From CAZCBX01 sp964497185 (GTDB taxonomy: Bacteria > Bdellovibrionota_G > JALEGL01 > JAGRMV01), in the NCBI GenBank assembly GCA_964497185.1, contig CAZCBX010000008.1, forward strand, positions 47,108-111,107: DNA of 64,000 nucleotides, read 5' to 3'. Shown here piece by piece: positions 45,459 through 53,279 of this stretch; the first letter of the stretch is position 1; every line of letters starts with the position of its first letter. The notes below the pieces were generated by a model. That model made no database searches, had not been told where the DNA came from, and worked only from the letters and a program-made list of their open reading frames with translations. Position numbers and translations under genes: made by a program.

Positions 45459-46715
45459 TCACAAAACGCATTGCTGACCGGCTTCTTGAAGGACTTTTAG
45501 GGTGTATAAATTTTGATCGATGTTGCGTTTGATTTGAAGCCATTGGCGGCGGGAGTTGATGATGAGGTTTTGAGCATTCTGTAGGTTAAAGTAGTTGTTT
45601 CTGCCCAGCGAAAAAAGGGCCAATGCGCCATCATAGGCGACTTGACTGCTTTGCATTTGTTTTTTGGCTTGTTGGAGGGCGATTTGATTGGCTTTGAGCT
45701 GAACCACCACTGCGGCAATTTGGTTGGCAGTTTGATTAAGGGAGGCCTCGAACTGCAGCTGAGCAATAGCCAGTTGTTTTTTACTTTGGCGACTGCGAAC
45801 ATACCTAGAACGTTGATCGAAAATGGGAATGCCTATGGAGGAGAAAGCCAAAAGAGAATCGTCTATGCCGTTATTATTAAAACCCAACGTGGCGCTGTTG
45901 TAAGATAAGCCGGCGCTGACGAAGGGAACCACCTCCGTTTCAATGGCTTGAATGTCAGTTTGCAAAGCTTGAATTTGTAAATTTTGCGCGCGGATGGTTG
46001 GCTGTATGGCGGCCCACTTGTCCCAAGCCGCTACATTGACTTTTGGCTCAATAAAACTGGCGTTGACATCTAAATCCATTTTGGGATTTACTCCCAACTG
46101 ACCCCGGAGTGAATTAAGGCTTTGAACCTTTGCGGCCTGAATTTGAGCGCGCTGAATTTGAATTTGATACAAGTCGGCCTCAGCTAAAGCAAGATCTGAC
46201 TTGGAAGCTAGTTTTAGATCCACCGTTTCGCGCAAGACCGAAAGTGCCTTTTGAGTGAGATCCAATTGCTGCTTCTGCAAATTGTTTTCATCAATGTTGC
46301 TTTGCACCGCAATATAATCATTGATAATGGCTTGCGCAATTTGCAGCTGCTGTGCTTCAACCAAGCAGATTTGCGCTTGAAGATCCAACTGGCGTGCTTG
46401 AATGGATTTGAGATCGGAAAAGCTAAAAATTTGTTGACTTAGACCGATGGTGGTTTGTCCCTGCAAATCGTCGCTGGGGTCTGCCAGTAGGTCTTTGTTT
46501 ACATCAAAGCTGGCATTGAGATTGGGAAAATAGGTGTTTTCAGCTTGTTTTTTGGCGGTTTGGGCGTCCACTTCACTGCTTCGAAGCCGCTCGGCCCAGT
46601 AATTTCTGGCCATGGTGAGCAGTTGATCTAACGTGTATTCTTCAGCATGCGCCATGGGCGCGCCATAGAGTACCAGCATCCATAAAATTATGATGCGTAA
46701 AATTGCTTTACCCAT
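45459..46715 (-). CDS. TolC-family outer membrane channel of the type I exporter
   Basis: This 418-residue protein has a signal peptide ending AHA and the alternating helical OEP repeats of TolC. The mature N-terminus reads EEYTLDQLL and several Gln-rich heptads follow. It should form the outer-membrane exit for the peptide exporter whose HlyD and ABC genes lie immediately upstream on the same strand. It is more distant from the first TolC gene (5495) than simple duplication would predict. Confidence 0.87.
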   Translation of the reverse strand: MGKAILRIIILWMLVLYGAPMAHAEEYTLDQLLTMARNYWAERLRSSEVDAQTAKKQAENTYFPNLNASFDVNKDLLADPSDDLQGQTTIGLSQQIFSFSDLKSIQARQLDLQAQICLVEAQQLQIAQAIINDYIAVQSNIDENNLQKQQLDLTQKALSVLRETVDLKLASKSDLALAEADLYQIQIQRAQIQAAKVQSLNSLRGQLGVNPKMDLDVNASFIEPKVNVAAWDKWAAIQPTIRAQNLQIQALQTDIQAIETEVVPFVSAGLSYNSATLGFNNNGIDDSLLAFSSIGIPIFDQRSRYVRSRQSKKQLAIAQLQFEASLNQTANQIAAVVVQLKANQIALQQAKKQMQSSQVAYDGALALFSLGRNNYFNLQNAQNLIINSRRQWLQIKRNIDQNLYTLKVLQEAGQQCVL

Positions 46716-46742
46716 ATTTTATTATTATGCCACGAATTATGG

Positions 46743-47999
46743 CTAGCGTCGTTCAAAAATCAGTTTTTTAAGCATCTGGGTGCCGGACTGGCGGTCGACG
46801 ACCACTTCGGCGTTGAATTTCATGCCGGCAACAAATCGCATGTTTTCCTTTAGAGCAGCAGATAAGTCTTCAGGGGCTTCAATGGAACCTGTAACAATGT
46901 ATTCGCGAAGATCTTCCGGCACTTCTTTGGTTTGAATGTAAGATAAGACTTCACCTTTAAAAAAACCGTAGGTTTGGACGGGGTACGCTTCCATTCGATA
47001 CAAAATGGTTTGACCTGGCTCAATTTTAACCATGTCTTTGGCAAACAAGCGCACAGATGTGACCAGTTCGCTGCCTTTGGGTTTAATTTTAGCAAATTCT
47101 TCGTCGGCTTTGATGTACTGATTTTGCCGTTTGTAGATTTCAAATACTTGACCGTCGATGGCAGAAGTCAGTACGTGCATGTCCAAAAATTCTTTAAAAG
47201 CACTTTGAACAGACTGAATGGCTTTGAGCACGTTGCCTTGCGCTTCTTGAAGCCGCAGTGCGCTTTCATTCTCCGCTGATATAATCTGAGCTTGCGTGGC
47301 ATCCAGCTCCTCTTGAGCTTGTTCCAAATATTGACCCAATAAATCTCTTTGTTTTGATTTTTTTAATTTTTGAATTTTTTCGTTCAAGCTACGCACTTTT
47401 TTACGCAATGGTCGAAGCTCATCACTGAGCGCACTGGACTGACGATTACTTAAATTGCGAAAATACTTGATCTGCTGTTCTAAATCCACCGCAGCGGTGA
47501 GCGCATCACTGGAATCGATATCACTGGATTGAGGCAAAATGGATAAGTCAAATGTTTGAAGCTTTTGGGGACCTTGGGAGCGTAGCGACGTTTCAAGTTG
47601 ATCAATGGCCTCAAGCGCATCTTGCATTTTCTGTTGTGTTTGACTGTTCATGCCGATCAACCCCAAAGTTTGGCCTCGGGCCACAAGCTGATCCTGCTGA
47701 ACCCGTATTTCCGTGATTCGACCCGACGCTTGAGCCTGCGTAATCCTGGATTCCAAATCTGAGGAAACTTCGCCAGGGGCTTTGATCGTTACATCAAATT
47801 CAATCAAACTGGATAAAACCACCACCATGACACATGCAAAGGCGACAAAAATGATTGACCATTGCAGTACGGCTGAAGACGGAGCCCGAATAAACTCTAA
47901 AGCGGACCATGACATGAGCTCTTCGGTCTCATAGGTTACGCCTTCGATTTCAGGTTGGCTTTCAAGCTGCCTGACTACACTGTCATCACTGGGTTTCAT
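46743..47999 (-). CDS. HlyD-family membrane fusion protein
   Basis: This 418-residue adaptor has a short cytoplasmic N-terminus, one membrane helix at about residues 53-70, a lipoyl half (around ASGRITEIRVQQDQLVARG), a long coiled coil of Lys/Gln/Glu helices, and the second lipoyl half plus beta-barrel part. It links the ABC exporter to TolC. An alternative frame starts 21 bp upstream, but ATG 47999 has a strong AGGAGGAGGG site and overlaps the ABC gene by 14 bp. This is the arrangement expected of a type I secretion unit. Confidence 0.88.
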   Translation of the reverse strand: MKPSDDSVVRQLESQPEIEGVTYETEELMSWSALEFIRAPSSAVLQWSIIFVAFACVMVVVLSSLIEFDVTIKAPGEVSSDLESRITQAQASGRITEIRVQQDQLVARGQTLGLIGMNSQTQQKMQDALEAIDQLETSLRSQGPQKLQTFDLSILPQSSDIDSSDALTAAVDLEQQIKYFRNLSNRQSSALSDELRPLRKKVRSLNEKIQKLKKSKQRDLLGQYLEQAQEELDATQAQIISAENESALRLQEAQGNVLKAIQSVQSAFKEFLDMHVLTSAIDGQVFEIYKRQNQYIKADEEFAKIKPKGSELVTSVRLFAKDMVKIEPGQTILYRMEAYPVQTYGFFKGEVLSYIQTKEVPEDLREYIVTGSIEAPEDLSAALKENMRFVAGMKFNAEVVVDRQSGTQMLKKLIFERR

Positions 48000-50900
48000 C
48001 CATACCCTCCTCCTGTCCATCTAAGCCAAACAAGCTTGAATACAGTTCAGATTCCCTTCGAAGTTGCGCGTGACTTCCAAAGCCGACAATTTTTCCTTGG
48101 TTCATCAGCAATACATGATCAAAAAATCGTGCCGTGGTGTATCGGTGGGCAATGCTTAAAATCGCCCGATCTTTGGATGCTTCCAGTACGCCGTTGATCA
48201 AACCTTTTTCAGCCACACCATCTAACGCAGAAGTGGCTTCGTCCAATATTAATACAGGTGGGTCCAAGTAAAACGCACGCGCACATGAAATTCGCTGTTT
48301 TTCACCGCCAGACAAGCCAAACCCTCCGTGGGATAGGACATAATCATATCCAGCCGATTTGCTTTCAATGAAGTGATGGGCGTTGGCCATGATGGCACTT
48401 TGTTCAATTTTATCGTAGTCGGCTTTGGGGTCGCCAAACGCGATGTTTTCTGCAATGGTACCGTTGAATAAATGGGAATGCTGCAATATCAAACCAATTT
48501 GTGACCGAAGCCATTTTAGATCGTATTCACGATAATCTCGACCATCAATGAAGATTTGACCTTTTAAAGGATCGAACATGCGTAAAAGCAAATTGGCTAC
48601 AGTGGATTTCCCAGAGCCACTGGGCCCTGCGATGGCCACTTTCTGCCCCGGCTCAATCACAAACGATACGCCTTTGAGCACCCAATCAGACGCCTCACCA
48701 CCATATCGAAACCACACATCTTTAAATTCGATCTCGCCACGTAAGCGTTTTTTAACCAAGCGTCCTTTGCCTGATTTTTTTTCGGATGGCGACAGAAAAA
48801 TATCATTGAGCCGGATCATCGCAGAGATGAGCTCTTGAATACTGGACCACGTATTGGCCAGCCCAATAAATGGTGCGATCACAAAATTAACAAAAACCGA
48901 TATGGATAATACCTGGCCTGGCGATAAGTTTCCCTTAATACCTAGGTATGCAGCCAGACCCATCAGACCCATACGTGCGAACGTTCCATACACGGTGGTG
49001 TAGGCTTCAAGCGTAGCAGAAGTCATCGAAAAACGGTAGTGCGCTTTCAAGGTGTCTACTATTTTTTCTTCCAGCCGCCAGCGGGCTGGCACTTCGGCCG
49101 TCAATGCTTTAATCACGGGTACACCATTAATAAGGTCAGTCATGAGGCTTTCTTGCTCTGCTCGACTAGAAAATGCTTGCATGTACGCGCTGCGTAATCT
49201 TTTTGAAAAGGACATGGATATAAAGACCAAAACCGGTGAAACCAACAAAGTGACAACCGCAATCAAAGGGCTGTAGATAAACAACACCACACTGTAAATA
49301 AGGAGTGTGAATAAGTTTAATACAGTTTCGAGCATTTCACCTGTTAAGAACGACCGAAGCCGTTCCATCTCAGATAAACGACGGGTAAAATCCCCAACAT
49401 GACGAATGGCAAAAAATTTGTAAGGCAACGAAAACATTTTACGCAAAAAAGAACTCAGCGCGCGAAAATCAAACTTTATGGTTACATAGTTAATGTAATA
49501 AGCGCGAACCCAATCCATGCCCGCCTGAAGCACTGTTACCACACCTAGGGTTCCAAGCAAAAACCATAGCAAACTGGTGTCTTTTTTGGTGATGACTTCA
49601 TCCAGCACAATTTGCATCAATATGGGTGGGAAAAGTGAAAAAAGCACCAGAATAATCGAGCACGTTAAAATCAACGCAATTTCTCGATTGTAGCCAATAA
49701 AAAGGTCTTTATAGTGTCCAAAACCAGCTTTGGGAATCTCAACGTTGTAAAATTCAGGCGTGGGACGAATCAGCAAAATTGCATTTTCAAAGCCTTTATA
49801 AAATTCTTCTTTTGAAATGGTGCGAATGCCCACTTCTGGATCACCAATGGTAACGTCCTTTTTAGTAAACTTATAAATCACCAAAAAGTGATATTGCCTT
49901 ACGGCGATCACTGGCAACATGGAAGTCTCTAACTCCTCAAGTTTTTCAACAAACAGGCCGGTGGTTTTAAAGCCCATATCCTCAGCGCCATTGGCCAAGT
50001 CAAAGAGGGATGTCCCCTCTCGGTTGGTGTGCGTAATGTTGCGCCAATGTTGAACAGGAATATCATTGCCGTAAAACTTTGAAATCATGGCCAGACAGGC
50101 CGGCCCACAATCCATTTCATTTTCTTGCTCGACCCAAGGAAATGATTTTTTCATTTTTTTGCGCTGCTGGGGGGGTGCCAAAAATGTTTGGGTGAGTTCC
50201 ACCGCTTCACGGTCTGAAGAAGTTTCTACATTGATTTTTTGTGCCGATGTCGCTTTTTGAACCCATTGATTGTAAGTATCGTAATCTTGCGGATGTTTTT
50301 GGATAACCGCTTTTAGCTGAGAAGCTTTGATGCCCATAATTTCACAACCACTGGCTGCTCTGAAGGAGTAGCTTACGGGTTGGTTTGAAGCGGATTCAGT
50401 CCATGCCACCCATGTTCTGGAGGGAACTTGAGCCGGAGCTGACTGAGCATCATTGGCGTGCTCAGATTTGCGGTAAATATGCATATTTCCGTTCACCAAT
50501 AAAAATGCAAACCTTGGGACCTGGCCTTGTTGAAACACCCAAGAATTGGTTTTGACTTTGCTGCGCACCATAGAACCGAGCAGGCCAATGCGAAATTCAT
50601 CAGAACAGCCTAAGTCCATAATTTCTTTAGATAAAAAACGAATAATTGGATATTTGGTAATTTTCTCCAAATAAGTTTCAAGCAATGGCACGCGCTGAAG
50701 TGCTTTTTGAAAAGCTTTCCAAGGAATGCTTAAATATTCAAGGTTTTGCTGTGCCTGACCCGAATATTGATAGGCCATGCCACGGATCACAGCATAGAGG
50801 TTAACCGATCGACCTGCTGTAACTTTGCCCATAGAAATATTGGATTCTTGAGCCACCAAGTTCAATTCCCCGTGGGTGATAATGATTAGGTTTTGAGCTT

Positions 50901-51051
50901 GCTGCCCTTCGGTAAAAATGGTCTCACCTTTGTGTGCTTTTTGGATGGTAAATTTAGACAACAACAGCGCAATCTCTTTTTCATTGAGCATTAAGCCCAG
51001 CAGAGATTGGGTTTTTAGCATTTGAATTAGTTGTTTGTTGGGCGTGCTCAT
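47986..51051 (-). CDS. Peptidase C39 ABC exporter with two cNMP-like domains
   Basis: This 1021-residue protein has two N-terminal cyclic-nucleotide-binding-like beta folds (about 20-125 and 145-265). A C39 double-glycine peptidase follows, with Cys315 in EMDCGPACLAM, His388 in RQYHFLV and Asp404 in IGDPEVG, all catalytic residues intact. A six-helix exporter domain (about 450-730) and a C-terminal ATPase complete it, with GPSGSGKS (about 808-815), LSGGEKQR and LILDEATSALD. It should cut leader peptides after GG and export the cores. cNMP-fused exporters of this kind are known mainly from RiPP and NHLM-like loci. It is the first gene of the exporter operon ABC-HlyD-TolC. Confidence 0.92.
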   Translation of the reverse strand: MSTPNKQLIQMLKTQSLLGLMLNEKEIALLLSKFTIQKAHKGETIFTEGQQAQNLIIITHGELNLVAQESNISMGKVTAGRSVNLYAVIRGMAYQYSGQAQQNLEYLSIPWKAFQKALQRVPLLETYLEKITKYPIIRFLSKEIMDLGCSDEFRIGLLGSMVRSKVKTNSWVFQQGQVPRFAFLLVNGNMHIYRKSEHANDAQSAPAQVPSRTWVAWTESASNQPVSYSFRAASGCEIMGIKASQLKAVIQKHPQDYDTYNQWVQKATSAQKINVETSSDREAVELTQTFLAPPQQRKKMKKSFPWVEQENEMDCGPACLAMISKFYGNDIPVQHWRNITHTNREGTSLFDLANGAEDMGFKTTGLFVEKLEELETSMLPVIAVRQYHFLVIYKFTKKDVTIGDPEVGIRTISKEEFYKGFENAILLIRPTPEFYNVEIPKAGFGHYKDLFIGYNREIALILTCSIILVLFSLFPPILMQIVLDEVITKKDTSLLWFLLGTLGVVTVLQAGMDWVRAYYINYVTIKFDFRALSSFLRKMFSLPYKFFAIRHVGDFTRRLSEMERLRSFLTGEMLETVLNLFTLLIYSVVLFIYSPLIAVVTLLVSPVLVFISMSFSKRLRSAYMQAFSSRAEQESLMTDLINGVPVIKALTAEVPARWRLEEKIVDTLKAHYRFSMTSATLEAYTTVYGTFARMGLMGLAAYLGIKGNLSPGQVLSISVFVNFVIAPFIGLANTWSSIQELISAMIRLNDIFLSPSEKKSGKGRLVKKRLRGEIEFKDVWFRYGGEASDWVLKGVSFVIEPGQKVAIAGPSGSGKSTVANLLLRMFDPLKGQIFIDGRDYREYDLKWLRSQIGLILQHSHLFNGTIAENIAFGDPKADYDKIEQSAIMANAHHFIESKSAGYDYVLSHGGFGLSGGEKQRISCARAFYLDPPVLILDEATSALDGVAEKGLINGVLEASKDRAILSIAHRYTTARFFDHVLLMNQGKIVGFGSHAQLRRESELYSSLFGLDGQEEGMDETQ

Positions 51052-51107
51052 GGTGATGGTTATTTGGCAGTTTTAAGGAGCCGTGCAGGGCCTTACGCCA
51101 AAGTCCC

Positions 51108-51136
51108 ATTGTAGCATTTTTTTGTTTTTGCATAAG
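51108..51136 (-). promoter_or_regulatory. Probable extended -10 promoter for the exporter operon
   Basis: On the minus strand TGCTACAAT forms an extended -10 (TACAAT at 51108-51113). A weak CTTATG box lies 17 bp upstream at 51131-51136. The start site would be near 51101, about 50 nt before the exporter ATG, which has no clear ribosome-binding site. Confidence 0.45.
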
Positions 51137-51303
51137 CATAAATTGTTGAATTTTATAGGAACTATGCACTTTGGGCCCTTATACGCGTACTCGGTTGAAT
51201 CGATGATGATCGTTTAAATAAAGAGCTTGGTAAAAGGGTACAAAAATCGTTTTGGCTGCCTAGAAATTGTGTTTGGTTTCATGCACATAAAGATTAGATG
51301 TTT

Positions 51304-52443
51304 TTAGACTTTCCACAACTGGGCCAAGAATTCTTGCCAGGGCCAAATGGTGATGTCATGCACGATTCGTTTTTCTTTTTCCATGGATACCACTGCATAG
51401 TGTTTGAATAGTTTTTCTTGCTTAAGCGCTTTGAGACTTTTGAGGTGGCGATCGGTAACATGGGTTGTGGATTTAATTTCAATGGCCCACTCTTGACCCA
51501 AGCATAGATCTACCTCAAATTGGGAGTGGGTTCGCCAGTATGTCAATTTCCAGTCTTTTTCGCAGTAGCTGTTAATGGCTCTGCATTCTTGAATGATGAA
51601 GTGCTCAAAGGCGTCTCCGAACACTTCACTGCCTTGCTCAATATCATTGCGCTTGGCCATGGCGTTGGCTACGCCTACATCGAATAAATAAAACTTGGAT
51701 CGCGTGACAGCTTTGCGTGTTTGCGTTTTTCGAAAAGCCGGAAGCTCGAAGGCCATCATGGTATCTTTAAGAAGCTCAACATAAGTTTGTAAGGTTCGTC
51801 TAGGAATACCGGTATCTGAGCTCCAACCTTGATAATTGAGCTCTTTGCCGCTCATGGTTCCGAGACTATCAAAGAAAACCAAAAACTGATCTAGTTTTCG
51901 AACATGGCCTTCTTCTTGAATTTCTTCTTTGATGTATAGATTGATGTAGTTGGCCAATTCTTTTGCTGGATATTTGGAAGTGTAGACTTGAGGCAGACCC
52001 CCTACATTGATGTAGGTCAACAAATCAAAATCGGTGATTTCTTTCCAGCAGAGAGGAAAAAGGTAGACCATCCATGCACGACCTGCGAGCAAATTAGCCC
52101 CGCCCCTTTTTAGTTTGCGTGCTGAACTACCGGTCAACAGAAACTTGAGGCCCGCTGACTCAATTAAATGATGGACTTCATTGAGAAGCAAAGGAATTTT
52201 TTGGATCTCATCAATGACCACTAAAGATCCTGATGCGAGATTTTTTGCCAGTATGCGCTCTCTTAATGTTTCTGGTCGAACCATTAGTTCGCGAAGAAGA
52301 TCTTGTCTTAATAAGTTGAAATACAACCTATCCGGAAGCGTTTTTTGAATCAGAGAGGATTTGCCTGTAGAACGCGGCCCCAGCAAAAAATGACTTTTCT
52401 GCTCCAATAATCTGGGCAAATCGATGAATCGTTTGTAAAACAT
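51304..52443 (-). CDS. AAA ATPase with DUF4143 C-terminal domain
   Basis: This 379-residue protein has Walker A GPRSTGKS at 22-29, Walker B LVVIDE near 74-79 and the FLLTGSSARKL sensor motif. A DUF4143 region follows with FGDAFEHFIIQE and the PD-(D/E)XK-like EVDLCLG and IEIKST segments. Members are widespread, often in many copies, and their role is poorly known. It is not obviously linked to either neighbour. The 225 bp between it and ssb contains the ssb terminator. Confidence 0.88.
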   Translation of the reverse strand: MFYKRFIDLPRLLEQKSHFLLGPRSTGKSSLIQKTLPDRLYFNLLRQDLLRELMVRPETLRERILAKNLASGSLVVIDEIQKIPLLLNEVHHLIESAGLKFLLTGSSARKLKRGGANLLAGRAWMVYLFPLCWKEITDFDLLTYINVGGLPQVYTSKYPAKELANYINLYIKEEIQEEGHVRKLDQFLVFFDSLGTMSGKELNYQGWSSDTGIPRRTLQTYVELLKDTMMAFELPAFRKTQTRKAVTRSKFYLFDVGVANAMAKRNDIEQGSEVFGDAFEHFIIQECRAINSYCEKDWKLTYWRTHSQFEVDLCLGQEWAIEIKSTTHVTDRHLKSLKALKQEKLFKHYAVVSMEKEKRIVHDITIWPWQEFLAQLWKV

Positions 52444-52576
52444 AGCTATATGTTGCCATATTTTGCTAAAATCGGCAATATACAGTGAAAAATTATTTAT
52501 TTTTTAACAAGCTCATTTATAGTCCAGCAAAAAAATGACGATTTGTTGGCAATTTTGGTCAGGGCAAAGTGTAGTT

Positions 52577-52606
52577 AAAAAAGGGACACGACTAAAGTCA
52601 TGTCCC
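52577..52606 (-). terminator. Intrinsic terminator downstream of ssb
   Basis: Read on the minus strand, a 10 bp stem with one mismatch (52597-52606 and 52583-52592) with a four-base loop is followed by six T residues (52577-52582). It lies 62 bp past the ssb stop. Confidence 0.75.
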
Positions 52607-52668
52607 CTGATCGCTAAGAATTAAACCAGGGACAGATTGCATTGAAACCTGCCCCCAAGGATGAATGA

Positions 52669-53109
52669 CTAAAATGGGATGTCGTCTTCGGTGCCGCTGG
52701 GGCCGGATGCGCCCATGGCTGGGGCTGGAGCGATGTCGTCTGGCATGCCAGCGTCGTAGTTGCTGCCGGCGCTGTCGTTTTGACCGCCCAAAAATTGCAT
52801 TTGGTTGCCGACCACTTCGGTGGTGTAGCGGGTTTGGCCGTCTTTGTCGTCCCATTTACGGGTTTGGATTTTGCCTTCGATGTAGACTTGTCGGCCTTTG
52901 GAGAGGTATTGACCGGCCAGCTCTGCCAGTTTGTTCCATAACACGACGCGATGCCATTCGGTTTTTTCTTGGGATTGCCCTTCTTTGTCTTTCCACTTTT
53001 CGCTGGTGGCTATGCTGAGTGTGGCCACGGCTGCGCCACTTTGGGTGTAGCGAATTTCTGGATCTGCACCCAATCGACCCACCAAAATAACTTTATTGAT
53101 TCCTGACAT
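52669..53109 (-). CDS. ssb: Single-stranded DNA-binding protein
   Basis: This 146-residue SSB has an N-terminal OB-fold starting MSGINKVILVGRLGADPEIR, followed by WHRVVLW and the YIEGKIQTR strand. A short Gly/Ala-rich linker leads to the acidic tip DDIPF that docks partner proteins. It coats single-stranded DNA in replication and repair. It is monocistronic, with the terminator at 52577-52606 downstream. It is divergent from the kinase gene across about 170 bp. Confidence 0.96.
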   Translation of the reverse strand: MSGINKVILVGRLGADPEIRYTQSGAAVATLSIATSEKWKDKEGQSQEKTEWHRVVLWNKLAELAGQYLSKGRQVYIEGKIQTRKWDDKDGQTRYTTEVVGNQMQFLGGQNDSAGSNYDAGMPDDIAPAPAMGASGPSGTEDDIPF

Positions 53110-53279
53110 ACAATAGACTCGCTTTCCGTATTTTTATCTTTGTAATTTCTGTGTCTGTAGAATACTTTAGGGGGACCTGTCAAGAAGCTTGCGCGCAAAG
53201 ATGGCACGCAAGGCTATGTATGCGTTTCTTTTGCATAAAAAAAACGTTACATCTTGAGGTAAATGCGTAAAACAAGCCC

